Assembly (NCBI RefSeq): GCF_018717645.1
Contig: NZ_JAFLHG010000011.1
Coordinates: forward strand, 1-64,000
DNA length: 64,000 nucleotides
Source of the DNA: Microbacterium flavum
Lineage (GTDB): Bacteria; Actinomycetota; Actinomycetes; Actinomycetales; Microbacteriaceae
Direction of reading: 5' to 3'
Numbering within the stretch: the first letter of the stretch is position 1; each line of letters begins with the position of its first letter. Shown here in pieces: positions 8,990 to 16,899 of this stretch. A model generated the notes under the pieces. The model had not been told where the DNA came from. It did no database searches and was given only the letters and a program-made list of their open reading frames with translations. A program made the position numbers and the translations under genes.

Positions 8990-9001
8990 TACACTGAGGG
9001 C
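8990..9001 (+). promoter_or_regulatory. -10 box for leaderless mogA
   Basis: TACACT (8990-8995) is followed by exactly six bases and then the mogA ATG. No ribosome-binding site precedes the start. This is the pattern of a leaderless actinobacterial gene. Confidence 0.6.
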
Positions 9002-9481
9002 ATGACCTCTCCCGGCCAGCTCGCGCGTGTCGTGACAGTGTCCGACCGCTCGGCGGCCGGCGTCCGCGCGGACGTCTCGGGTCCGCGCGCCGCGGAGCTG
9101 CTGACTGCCGCGGGATGGCGGGCCGAGGTGGCCGTGGTGCCCGATGATGTCGTCGCGATCCAGGACGCGCTGCGTCGCGCGATCGGCGACGGTGCCCGGC
9201 TGATCATCACGACGGGCGGGACCGGTGTGTCTGCGCGCGACGTCACGCCCGAAGCGATGGAGGGCCTCTTCCAGCCCGAGGTCCCCGGCATCGCGGATGC
9301 GATCCGGCGAGCAGGGAGCGTGGCCGCGGCGATGCTCTCCCGGGGGCGCGCGGGTATCGTCGATGCCGCCCTCGTCGTCAATCTCGCCGGCTCTCCGGGC
9401 GCGGTGGCCGACGGCATCCCCGTCGTCCTGTCGGTCGCGCGCCACGTCCTCGCCCAGCTCGACGGCGAGGACCACGCGTGA
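9002..9481 (+). CDS. mogA: Molybdopterin adenylyltransferase, MogA/MoaB type
   Basis: A 159-residue MoCF-domain protein that adenylates molybdopterin so that MoeA can insert molybdenum. The motif LIITTGGTGVSARDVTPEA and the later ...VVNLAGSPGAVADGIPVVL... are typical. The ATG sits six bases after a -10 box, so the mRNA is probably leaderless. Its stop overlaps the GTG of moaE (GTGA). It opens the plus-strand arm of the molybdenum-cofactor cluster, facing the minus-strand arm. Confidence 0.92.
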   Translation: MTSPGQLARVVTVSDRSAAGVRADVSGPRAAELLTAAGWRAEVAVVPDDVVAIQDALRRAIGDGARLIITTGGTGVSARDVTPEAMEGLFQPEVPGIADAIRRAGSVAAAMLSRGRAGIVDAALVVNLAGSPGAVADGIPVVLSVARHVLAQLDGEDHA

Positions 9482-9918
9482 TCGTGCGGGCCGCCCTCGC
9501 CGATGCGCCGCTCGACGTCGCGGCGCACATCGCCGCGGTGGCGGATGCGCATTCGGGCGCCTCGGCCGTGTTCCTCGGCACGGTGCGCGACCACGATCCC
9601 GACGCGGACGGCGTCGTCGTGCGCCTCGATTACTCCGCCCACCCCGACGCCGCGCGCATCCTGACGGAGTTGGCGGAGAGCGTGGATGCCGACGGCCTCC
9701 GCATCGCGGTCAGCCACCGTGTCGGCTCCCTCGCGGTCGGGGAGACCGCGATCGTGTGCGCCGTCTCCAGCGCGCACCGCGCGGATGCCTTCGAGGTGTC
9801 GCGTGCGCTCGTCGAGCGGGTGAAGGCCGAGCTTCCGGTGTGGAAGAAGCAGATCGAGCGCGACGGCTCCGGTCAGGAGTCCGGCCGCTGGGTGGGGCTC
9901 GGGACCCTCGCGCGATGA
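9478..9918 (+). CDS. moaE: Molybdopterin synthase large subunit
   Basis: A 146-residue MoaE. It joins with MoaD to put two sulfurs on precursor Z (cPMP). The conserved C-terminal segment VWKKQ, supplying the catalytic lysine region, and the ...HRVGSLAVGETAIVCAVSSAHR... core are present. It starts with GTG overlapping the mogA stop and its own stop overlaps the moaA ATG, so the three genes are translationally coupled. Its partner moaD is encoded on the opposite strand, directly beyond moaA. Confidence 0.93.
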   Translation: MIVRAALADAPLDVAAHIAAVADAHSGASAVFLGTVRDHDPDADGVVVRLDYSAHPDAARILTELAESVDADGLRIAVSHRVGSLAVGETAIVCAVSSAHRADAFEVSRALVERVKAELPVWKKQIERDGSGQESGRWVGLGTLAR

Positions 9919-10922
9919 GCATCTTCGACGGGCCTCTCACCGACCGCTTCGGGCGCGTCCATCGCGATCTGCGGATCTCTCTCACCGACAAGTGCAACCT
10001 GCGCTGCACCTACTGCATGCCCGCCGAGGGGGTGCCCTGGCTGGCGAAGCAGAATCTGCTGACGACCGACGAGATCGTCCGGGTCGCGGAGGTGCTCGCA
10101 CGCCTCGGCATCGTCGAGGTGCGGCTCACCGGCGGCGAGCCGCTGCTCCGCCCCGATCTCGTGGATGTCGTCCGCCGGATGGCGGCGATCGAGGGGGTGG
10201 ACGGACCGCTCCAGGTGTCCCTCACCACCAACGGCATCCGACTCGATCGCATCATGGACGACCTCGTCGCGGCCGGCCTGCAGCGGCTGAACATCAGCAT
10301 CGACACCCTCGACGCCGCGCGCTTCGCCGAACTGACCCGCCGCGACCGGCTCGAGGACGTCCTGGCGGGGATCGAGGCCGCGCAGCGCAGCGGGCTCCGG
10401 CCGCTCAAGCTCAACACCGTCGCGATGCGCGGCGTCAACGATCACGAGCTGCGCGACCTCGTGCGCTTCGCGATCGCCCACGAGGCCGAACTGCGGTTCA
10501 TCGAGCAGATGCCGCTCGATGCGGGCCACATCTGGTCGCGCGTCGAGATGGTGCGCGGCGAGGAGATCCTCGAGGAGCTCGGCCGGGAGTTCGACCTTCA
10601 GCCGTACGGCGAACGCGGGTCCAGCCCGGCGCAGGAGTACCTGGTCGACGGGGGCCCCACCGTCGTCGGGGTGATCGCGTCGGTGACGGCGCCGTTCTGC
10701 GGCGCCTGCGACCGCGTGCGGCTCACCGCGGACGGACAGCTCCGCAACTGCCTCTTCGCGCGGGAGGAATCCGACCTCCTCAGCCTCCTGCGCTCCGGGG
10801 GCAGCGACGAGGACACCGCCCGCATGCTCCGTAAGAACATCGAGGGCAAGCGCGCCGGCCACGGCATCGACGACCCCGGCTTCCTCCAGCCCGATCGCCC
10901 GATGTCCGCCATCGGCGGGTAG
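9915..10922 (+). CDS. moaA: GTP 3',8-cyclase, radical SAM
   Basis: A 335-residue radical SAM enzyme for the first step of molybdenum-cofactor synthesis, from GTP to 3',8-cyclo-GTP. The SAM cluster motif is CNLRCTYC (Cys27, Cys31, Cys34). The C-terminal second cluster is FCGACDRVRLTADGQLRNC. The protein ends in Gly-Gly, which is needed for activity in MoaA. The ATG overlaps the moaE stop. The stop at 10920-10922 faces moaD on the other strand with an 18-base gap. Confidence 0.96.
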   Translation: MSIFDGPLTDRFGRVHRDLRISLTDKCNLRCTYCMPAEGVPWLAKQNLLTTDEIVRVAEVLARLGIVEVRLTGGEPLLRPDLVDVVRRMAAIEGVDGPLQVSLTTNGIRLDRIMDDLVAAGLQRLNISIDTLDAARFAELTRRDRLEDVLAGIEAAQRSGLRPLKLNTVAMRGVNDHELRDLVRFAIAHEAELRFIEQMPLDAGHIWSRVEMVRGEEILEELGREFDLQPYGERGSSPAQEYLVDGGPTVVGVIASVTAPFCGACDRVRLTADGQLRNCLFAREESDLLSLLRSGGSDEDTARMLRKNIEGKRAGHGIDDPGFLQPDRPMSAIGG

Positions 10923-10940
10923 CGAGCGCAGGCGACGCGC

Positions 10941-11180
10941 TCAGCCGCCGGCGAACGGGGGGAGCACATCGACGGTCGCGGATGCCGGGATCGTGGCATC
11001 GTCCTCGGCGCGCTTCCCGTCGACCAGCAGGGCGCATCGCGACAGCACGTCCGCGAACTCGGCGCCGAACCGTTCGGCGAGAACCGTGCGCAGCGCACCG
11101 GCTGAGCGCGGGGCGGGATCGAGATGCTCGTCTTCGGTGCCGGCGGCATCCGCCGCGCCGGCGAACAGCCGGACCCTCAT
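10941..11180 (-). CDS. moaD: Molybdopterin synthase small subunit
   Basis: A 79-residue ubiquitin-like sulfur carrier ending in FAGG; the terminal Gly-Gly is adenylated by MoeB and carries the thiocarboxylate used by MoaE. It is the last gene of the minus-strand arm of the cluster, and its ATG overlaps the stop of the DUF6457 gene by four bases. Length and terminus are normal for the family. Confidence 0.9.
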   Translation of the reverse strand: MRVRLFAGAADAAGTEDEHLDPAPRSAGALRTVLAERFGAEFADVLSRCALLVDGKRAEDDATIPASATVDVLPPFAGG

Positions 11181-11434
11181 CCGGCCCACTCGGCGATCGC
11201 GGCGCGCGTCAGCTCCGCCGCCTCCTCGGGCGACCGGCCGTTCGCCACGGCGATCCCGAGCAGATAGGTCGTGAGCGGTCCGGCGGGGCGTACGACGCCG
11301 TGCGCCGCCTCGCGCGTCAGGTCGAGCAGGAGCGCCGTGGGCACCGATGACGGGTCGAGGTTGAGGCGAGACGCGAGCGTCTGCACCCAGGAATCGAGGA
11401 CCGCGGGGGAATCCGCGGCGGGAGTGTCTGTCAT
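11177..11434 (-). CDS. DUF6457 small protein in the molybdenum-cofactor operon
   Basis: An 85-residue protein of unknown function, predicted soluble and mainly helical (VLDSWVQTLASRLNLDPSSV and ...RPAGPLTTYLLGIAVANGRSPEEAAE...). It resembles small actinobacterial proteins grouped as DUF6457, which recur beside mobA and moaD. Four-base overlaps on both sides (with mobA and moaD) tie it to cofactor synthesis. It has no cysteines or obvious catalytic motif. An accessory or chaperone-like role with MobA or MoaD is a guess from position only. Confidence 0.75.
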   Translation of the reverse strand: MTDTPAADSPAVLDSWVQTLASRLNLDPSSVPTALLLDLTREAAHGVVRPAGPLTTYLLGIAVANGRSPEEAAELTRAAIAEWAG

Positions 11435-12012
11435 GATCCCTCCTTCTCGTTTCGACGATAGTCCGCGATGGCGTCCCACGTGTCGAGGTCGAGGGCGGCA
11501 TCGCCGACCGGCACGGGGGTGAGGCGAAGCGGCGCGAGGAGATCCCGCATCGAGACGCCGTCGAAGGAGCCCCGCGTGGAGAGGGCGCGGCGGAGCGCGG
11601 CGATCCGGTAGCGTCCGGCGAGCCACTGCATCCGGCCGTCGCCGTCCGTCGCGACGACGGCATCGGCGTCCCTCGGGATCGGGATGACACCGACAAGCGC
11701 CACCAGCTCTCCGGCCCGGGGGAGGTCGCAGGCCAGCAGCCAGGTTTCGGCGTCGGCCGCCGCGTCGGCGGGGAGCGCCGCCACGCCGGCCGCGACCGCT
11801 GCCGCGGGGCCGGACCACGGCGGCTCCTCGCGTACCACCCGGAGCCCGGCGCGGGCGAGCGTGGCGGGGCCCACGGCGATCACCGGGTCGCATGGGCGCA
11901 CCGCGGCGTAGACGCGGTCGACGAGCGGGCCGCCTGCGACCTCCACCGCAGCCTTGTCCGCGCCGTCCAGCCGGCGCGCACGTCCGCCCCCCAGGATGAC
12001 GGCGGCGGTCAC
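11431..12012 (-). CDS. mobA: Molybdenum cofactor guanylyltransferase-like protein
   Basis: A 193-residue nucleotidyltransferase. The N-terminus TAAVILGGGRARRLDGADKA is the GTP-binding loop and conserved Lys of MobA, which attaches GMP to molybdopterin to form the MGD cofactor needed by the formate-dehydrogenase- and nitrate-reductase-type enzymes in this window. The GTG start forms a GTGA overlap with the moaC stop. MobA would be essential for both DMSO-reductase-family enzymes seen here. Confidence 0.88.
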   Translation of the reverse strand: MTAAVILGGGRARRLDGADKAAVEVAGGPLVDRVYAAVRPCDPVIAVGPATLARAGLRVVREEPPWSGPAAAVAAGVAALPADAAADAETWLLACDLPRAGELVALVGVIPIPRDADAVVATDGDGRMQWLAGRYRIAALRRALSTRGSFDGVSMRDLLAPLRLTPVPVGDAALDLDTWDAIADYRRNEKEGS

Positions 12013-12485
12013 TCCGGGCGCACCCACTCGCCGCTCTTGCCGCCGGTCTTGCGCTGCAGGGCGATCCGTTCGATCGTCACCGACTTGTCGAGGCCCTTCA
12101 CCATGTCGACCAGGGCGAGCGCGGCGACGCCGACGGCGGTGAACGCCTCCATCTCGACGCCGGTGCGGTCGGCGGTGCGGACGGTCGCCTCGATGTGCAC
12201 GCCATCGGCGGTGATCTTGAGATCGACCGTCGCGCCGTGCACTCCGATGATGTGGGCGAGGGGGAGGAGCTCGGCCGTGCGCTTGGCGCCCTGGATGCCG
12301 GCGATCCGCGCGACCGCGAGCACGTCGCCCTTCGGCACCGACCCGTCGCGGAGCGCGGCGATGACGGGCGGCGAGCACCGCACGAAGCCCGTCGCGGTCG
12401 CGGCGCGCACGGTCGGCTGCTTCTCGGTGACATCCACCATCCGGGCGTGTCCCGCCGCGTCGAGGTGGGTGAACCGGTCACTCAC
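12009..12485 (-). CDS. moaC: Cyclic pyranopterin monophosphate synthase
   Basis: A 158-residue MoaC that converts the MoaA product to cPMP. Recognised by FTHLDAAGHARMVDVTEK at the N-terminus, the ...LPLAHIIGVHGATVDL... segment and the C-terminal KTGGKSGEW. It overlaps moeA upstream and mobA downstream by four bases each. MoaA, its partner in cPMP formation, lies on the opposite strand. Confidence 0.94.
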   Translation of the reverse strand: MSDRFTHLDAAGHARMVDVTEKQPTVRAATATGFVRCSPPVIAALRDGSVPKGDVLAVARIAGIQGAKRTAELLPLAHIIGVHGATVDLKITADGVHIEATVRTADRTGVEMEAFTAVGVAALALVDMVKGLDKSVTIERIALQRKTGGKSGEWVRPE

Positions 12486-13681
12486 GAGAGCATCATCACG
12501 GTCACGTGGTCTCCTTCTTCGACCCGCTCGACGTCGGCGGGGATCACGGCGAACGCCTCGGCACGGGCGAGGGATGCCACCAGGTGCGACCCGCTGCCGC
12601 CGGCGGCCGACGGGCGGACGCCGCCCCCGTCGATGACGACGGGCAGCACCTGCGTGCGGCCGGGCGGCGTCGTCCAGGACTGACGGGCGGGCAGCGTCAG
12701 GCGCCGACGGTCGATCACCGAGAAGCCGGCGAGTCGGCGCAGCGCGGGTCGCACGAACATCTCGAACGACACGGCAACGCTCACGGGGTTCCCGGGCAGG
12801 CAGAAGACGAGCGCCCCGTCGGCGCGGGTGCCGAAGCCCTGCGGCTTCCCCGGCTGCATCGCGACGCTGTCGAAGCGGATGCCGTCGGCGCTCAGGACGG
12901 CCTTGACGACATCGAACGCGCCGACGCTCGCGCCTCCTGACAGGATCAGCACGTCGGCGTCGATCGTGCCCAGTGCGGCGCGTAGGGCGTCCGGGTCGTC
13001 GGGAATGGTCAGGACGGAGGGGACGTGCGCGCCCGCCTCGCGGACGGCGGCCGAGAGCAGCACCGAGTTCGACTCGGGGATCTGGCCGCGACGCGGCGTC
13101 GCCGACGGCGCGATGAGCTCGCTGCCGGTCGAGAGGATCGCGACGCGCGCAGGCCGATGCGCCTCGACGCGGTCGTACCCCGCTGAGGCGATCGTCGAGA
13201 GGGCGCGGGCATCGAGATCCGCTCCGGGGGCGACGACCTCGGTGCCCTCGGGAGCATCCCCGCCACGGCGGCGCACGTGCGCGCCGGGGGTGGGCGCCGC
13301 GAGGACGGTCACCCGCTCGGGGGCGTGCTCGCGCACCTGCGTGCCGAGATCGGTGGCCTCCAGCGGCACGATCGCGTCGGCGTCCGACGGCACGGGCGCG
13401 CCGGTCATGATGCGTGCGGATTCGCCGGGGGCGAGAGGCGGGTCCGCGTCGCTCCCGGCCGGGATGTCGGCGACCACCCGCAGGCTCGCGCCGGCGACGG
13501 CATCCTGAGCGCGGACGGCGTAGCCGTCCATGGCGGAGTTGTCGAAGAGCGGCACCGGCCAGCGGGTCGCGACCGGAGCCGCGAGCGCCCGGCCGAGCGC
13601 GTCGTGCAGCGACACGCTCTCCGACGGCAGAGTCGGAGTGGCGGAGAGGATGCGCTCCCGGTGCGCCTCGACGTCGATCAC
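12482..13681 (-). CDS. moeA: Molybdopterin molybdotransferase
   Basis: A 399-residue MoeA that inserts molybdate into adenylated molybdopterin. Visible family motifs are PLFDNSAMDGYAVR near residue 45, IMTGAPVPSDADAIVPLE, ...VAILSTGSELI..., the MoCF-domain LILSGGASVGAFDVVK and ...FCLPGNPVSVAVSFEMFV. The GTG start forms a GTGA overlap with the moeB stop. Full length and intact. Confidence 0.94.
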   Translation of the reverse strand: MIDVEAHRERILSATPTLPSESVSLHDALGRALAAPVATRWPVPLFDNSAMDGYAVRAQDAVAGASLRVVADIPAGSDADPPLAPGESARIMTGAPVPSDADAIVPLEATDLGTQVREHAPERVTVLAAPTPGAHVRRRGGDAPEGTEVVAPGADLDARALSTIASAGYDRVEAHRPARVAILSTGSELIAPSATPRRGQIPESNSVLLSAAVREAGAHVPSVLTIPDDPDALRAALGTIDADVLILSGGASVGAFDVVKAVLSADGIRFDSVAMQPGKPQGFGTRADGALVFCLPGNPVSVAVSFEMFVRPALRRLAGFSVIDRRRLTLPARQSWTTPPGRTQVLPVVIDGGGVRPSAAGGSGSHLVASLARAEAFAVIPADVERVEEGDHVTVMMLS

Positions 13682-14760
13682 GTCGCCGTCGCCATGCTCT
13701 TCACCCACGCCTCGTAGCCGCCCGCGAGCACGCGGACATCGGCGTCCGGATGCGCTGCGGCGATCGCGCGCGCGGCGGAGCGGGCGCGCGGGCCGCGCTG
13801 ACAGTAGACGATGACGGCGGCGTCGGCCGCGATCCCCTCGGGCGCGGCGAGGACCTCGGCGAGCGGGATCGTCACGGCGCCCGGGATCGTCCCGCGCACG
13901 GTCTCGAGATGCTCGCGGACATCGAGCAGCAGGGCGCCCGGCCCCTGCGCCGCCGACAGCTCTTCCGGCAGGACGACGCGCGCTCGCTCCGCGGCGGACG
14001 GGGCGAGCCGGATCTCGCGGGTACGCGCGGTGAGCGCGTCGATCACCAGCAGGCGACCGAGGAGCGGCTGTCCGATCCCGCAGACGAGCTTGGTCGCCTC
14101 GGCGACGAGGAGGGCGCCGACCTGACCGCAGAGTGCGCCGAGCACGCCGGCCTCGGCGCACGAGGGCACCGTGCCGGCGGGGGGCGCCTCGGGGAAGACG
14201 TCGCGCAGGGAGACGGGCTCGCCCGCGAGGGGGCGCGACCAGAACACGCTCACCTGCGCGTCGAAGCGCAGCACGGATCCCCACACGAGCGGCACGCCCA
14301 GCTCGTCGCATGCGTCGGCGACGGCGTAGCGGGTGGTGAAGCTGTCGCTCCCGTCGATCACCAGGTCGTAGTCGGCGAGCAGGTCGCGCGCGTTCGCGGC
14401 GGTGAGCCGCACGGTGTGCTCGATCACGTCGGCCGAAGGGGCGAGGGCGCGCACGCGGGTCGCAGCGACGGTGCTCTTCCGGCGCCCGATGTCCGCCGCG
14501 GCGAAGATCACCTGCCGCTGCAGGTTGCTCTCCTCGACGATGTCGTCGTCGATGATCGCGATCGTGCCGAACCCTGCGGCGGCGAGGTACAGCAGAACGG
14601 GTGAGCCGATCCCGCCCGCGCCGAGGACCGCGACACGCGCCGCGAACAGCCGGCGCTGCCCGACGTCGCCGATCTCGGGGAGCCGCGACTGACGAGCGCG
14701 GCGCAGCCGCTCGCTCTCCGGGAGCGCCACCACGGGTTCGACGAGGGGAGGCAGGGCCAT
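13678..14760 (-). CDS. moeB: MoaD-adenylating enzyme with rhodanese domain
   Basis: A 360-residue fusion of a ThiF/MoeB E1-like domain (GAGGIGSPVLLYLAAAGFG nucleotide loop, DGSDSFTTRYAVAD) and a C-terminal rhodanese domain with active-site CQRGPRARSA. It activates the MoaD C-terminus and supplies sulfur to it. I do not see the paired CxxC zinc ligands found in E. coli MoeB. The ATG is six bases after TACCGT, so the operon is probably read from a leaderless mRNA. First gene of the minus-strand arm. Confidence 0.93.
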   Translation of the reverse strand: MALPPLVEPVVALPESERLRRARQSRLPEIGDVGQRRLFAARVAVLGAGGIGSPVLLYLAAAGFGTIAIIDDDIVEESNLQRQVIFAAADIGRRKSTVAATRVRALAPSADVIEHTVRLTAANARDLLADYDLVIDGSDSFTTRYAVADACDELGVPLVWGSVLRFDAQVSVFWSRPLAGEPVSLRDVFPEAPPAGTVPSCAEAGVLGALCGQVGALLVAEATKLVCGIGQPLLGRLLVIDALTARTREIRLAPSAAERARVVLPEELSAAQGPGALLLDVREHLETVRGTIPGAVTIPLAEVLAAPEGIAADAAVIVYCQRGPRARSAARAIAAAHPDADVRVLAGGYEAWVKSMATAT

Positions 14761-14772
14761 GGTCTTACGGTA
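14761..14772 (-). promoter_or_regulatory. -10 box for leaderless moeB operon
   Basis: On the minus strand TACCGT is followed by AAGACC and then the moeB ATG, a six-base spacing with no ribosome-binding site. A similar box serves the divergent HTH-TOBE gene 110 bases away. Confidence 0.55.
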
Positions 14773-14858
14773 GCCCGTGACACGCGGAGCATCGCCGAGT
14801 CCGCCGTTCCGACCGCGAATGCGGGCTTCGCGACGACAATAGGGCGCAGATGCGGTGC

Positions 14859-14870
14859 TACCGTGAGGAC
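14859..14870 (+). promoter_or_regulatory. -10 box for leaderless HTH-TOBE gene
   Basis: TACCGT (14859-14864), six bases, then ATG 14871, matching the leaderless pattern seen at many starts in the window. Confidence 0.55.
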
Positions 14871-15260
14871 ATGACCGTGTTCCGTATTCGCGAGGCCGCG
14901 CGTGTCCTCGGCGTGAGCGACGACACGGTGCGTCGCTGGATCGACAGCGGAGCGCTCCGCTCCGAGCAGGACGGCGCCGGCCGCACCGTCGTCCCGGGCG
15001 TCGACCTCGCGGCGCAGCTGCGCGCCGATGCCCCCGAACTGGGCGCCGTCGGTCACGGATCGAGCGCGCGCAACCGCTTCTTCGGCATCGTCACCGCCAT
15101 CACGGCGGATGCCGTCATGGCGCAGGTGGAGATGCAGTGCGGCCCTTTCCGCGTCGTCTCGCTGATGTCCGCCGAGGCCGTGCGCGAGATGGAGCTCGAG
15201 GTCGGATCGGCGGCGACGGCACTCGTGAAAGCCACCATGGTCATCATCGAGACGCCCTGA
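14871..15260 (+). CDS. HTH-TOBE protein, probable molybdate-responsive regulator
   Basis: A 129-residue two-domain protein. Residues 1-50 are an excisionase/MerR-like helix-turn-helix (FRIREAARVLGVSDDTVRRW). Residues 63-128 form a single TOBE (Mop) domain (ARNRFFGIVTAITADAVMAQ), the fold that binds molybdate in ModE, ModC and molbindins. It stands alone 41 bases upstream of modA. This suggests a one-component molybdate sensor that regulates transport or cofactor genes. It differs from E. coli ModE in having a different HTH and a single TOBE unit. DNA target unknown. Confidence 0.82.
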   Translation: MTVFRIREAARVLGVSDDTVRRWIDSGALRSEQDGAGRTVVPGVDLAAQLRADAPELGAVGHGSSARNRFFGIVTAITADAVMAQVEMQCGPFRVVSLMSAEAVREMELEVGSAATALVKATMVIIETP

Positions 15261-15301
15261 CGGTCATCTCGTCCGTCCCGCTCACCCGCCGAGGAGAAAT
15301 C

Positions 15302-16114
15302 ATGCGCCCGTCCCGCCGAACGCCCACGATCGCCGCCCTCCTGCTCGTGGCAGCGGCCGCGCTCGCGCTCAGCGCGTGCGCGGGCCCCGCCGCGACCTCG
15401 CCGGCCGAGACGGCGGCCCGGACGGAGACGACCGCGCCCCAGGCTCCCCTGAAGATCTTCGCGGCCGCGTCTCTGCAGGCGTCCTTCGACGAACTGGCGG
15501 ATGCGTTCACGGCGGCGGCGCCGGAGTACGCGGTCGACCCCATCGTGTACGACGGCTCGCAGGCGCTCGCGACCCAGATCCAGGACGGTGCCGACGTCGA
15601 TGTCGTCGCTTTCGCGAGCGAGGCGAGCATCGCGCCCCTCACGGACGCGACGCTCGTGGGCGCGACGCGTCTGTTCGCGACGAACACCCTCCAGATCGCC
15701 GTGCCCGCGGGCAATCCGAAGGGCATCCGGACGCTGGGGGACCTCGCCGACCCGTCGACGAGCGTCGTGCTCTGCGCGGTCGAGGTGCCCTGCGGCGCCG
15801 CGTCGCAGAAGCTCCTCGCCGCCGCGGGCGTCGCGGTGACGCCGGTGAGCGAGGAGACGAGCGTCTCCGCGGTCGTCCGTCGCGTCGCGCAGGGTGAGGC
15901 GGATGCCGGGCTCGTCTACGCCACCGACATCCACGACTCGGCCGGCGTCCTGGAGGGCATCGAACCCGAGGGCGCGTCCGGTGTCGTCAATCGATACCCG
16001 ATCGCCGTCGCCACGAACGCGCCGTCGACGGCGGCCGCCCAGGCGTTCGTCGACTTCGTCCTGTCGGATGCCGGGCAGCGGATCCTCGCCGCCCACGGCT
16101 TCGGAGCCGCGTGA
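15302..16114 (+). CDS. modA: Molybdate ABC transporter, substrate-binding lipoprotein
   Basis: A 270-residue secreted lipoprotein. The signal peptide has a basic start, a hydrophobic run and the lipobox LSAC with Cys26. The mature part matches ModA: LKIFAAASLQASFDELADAF, ...YDGSQALATQIQDGADVDVV..., and ...RYPIAVATNAPSTAAAQAFV.... It captures molybdate or tungstate outside the membrane and delivers it to ModBC. GAGGAG lies seven bases upstream of ATG 15302. The stop overlaps the modB GTG. Confidence 0.94.
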   Translation: MRPSRRTPTIAALLLVAAAALALSACAGPAATSPAETAARTETTAPQAPLKIFAAASLQASFDELADAFTAAAPEYAVDPIVYDGSQALATQIQDGADVDVVAFASEASIAPLTDATLVGATRLFATNTLQIAVPAGNPKGIRTLGDLADPSTSVVLCAVEVPCGAASQKLLAAAGVAVTPVSEETSVSAVVRRVAQGEADAGLVYATDIHDSAGVLEGIEPEGASGVVNRYPIAVATNAPSTAAAQAFVDFVLSDAGQRILAAHGFGAA

Positions 16115-16899
16115 CCCTTCCCATCGGTGTCCGCGTCGCGGCGGGAGCAGGGGTCGCGCTCCTGCTCCTGCCGCTTCTCGGGCTCGTCGCCCGCGTGCAC
16201 TGGGCGACGTTCTGGGACGATCTGCTCTCACCCGGCGCGCGCGACGCGCTCCTGCTGTCGGTCGTCACCGCGCTGGCGGCCACGATCGTGTGCGTCATCC
16301 TCGGCGTCCCCCTCGCGCTCGTGCTCGCCCGCGCGCAGGCGCGCCCCGCAGCGGTGCTGCGGACGCTCGTGCTCATTCCGCTCGTGCTGCCGCCGATGGT
16401 CGGAGGCCTCGCCCTCCTGTCGCTGCTCGGGCGATCGGGCCTCATCGGCAAGCCGCTGTTCGAGGCGACCGGCTTCAGCCTGCCCTACACGACCGCCGCG
16501 GTCGTCGTCGCGCAGGCGTTCGTCGCGCTGCCGTTCCTCGTCATCACGCTCGAGGGGGCGCTGCGCACGTCGGGCGTCGCGCACGAGCGCGTCGCCGCGA
16601 GCCTCGGAGCGAGCCCGTGGCGGGTGGTCACGCGCGTGACGCTGCCGCTGCTGCTGCCGGGTCTCGTCGCCGGGACGGCGCTGTGCTTCGCGCGCGCGAT
16701 CGGCGAGTTCGGCGCGACCGCGCTGTTCGCCGGGAACGCGGTCGGGGTGACCCGCACCATGCCGCTCGCGATCTACACCGCCTTCAACGGGGTCGGCGTG
16801 AGCCAGGATGCCGCGCTGGCGCTGTCGCTCCTGCTGTTGGTGAGCGCCGGCATCCTCATCGCCGGTCTCCGGTCCTGGCGAGAGGACGCGGTCCGATGA
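16111..16899 (+). CDS. modB: Molybdate ABC transporter permease
   Basis: A 262-residue inner-membrane permease with about five or six hydrophobic segments. The EAA loop that contacts the ATPase is visible as ERVAASLGASPWRVVTRVTL. The run ARAIGEFGATALFAGNAVG is typical of ModB. Starts with GTG in a GTGA overlap with modA and overlaps the modC ATG. Forms the channel of the ModABC importer. Confidence 0.93.
   Translation: MTLPIGVRVAAGAGVALLLLPLLGLVARVHWATFWDDLLSPGARDALLLSVVTALAATIVCVILGVPLALVLARAQARPAAVLRTLVLIPLVLPPMVGGLALLSLLGRSGLIGKPLFEATGFSLPYTTAAVVVAQAFVALPFLVITLEGALRTSGVAHERVAASLGASPWRVVTRVTLPLLLPGLVAGTALCFARAIGEFGATALFAGNAVGVTRTMPLAIYTAFNGVGVSQDAALALSLLLLVSAGILIAGLRSWREDAVR

Noticed and set aside
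9225..9914. In-frame upstream extension of moaA suggesting a larger fusion
   Set aside because: The extension runs through mogA and moaE in another frame and is Arg-rich; the ATG at 9915 overlapping the moaE stop is the true start.
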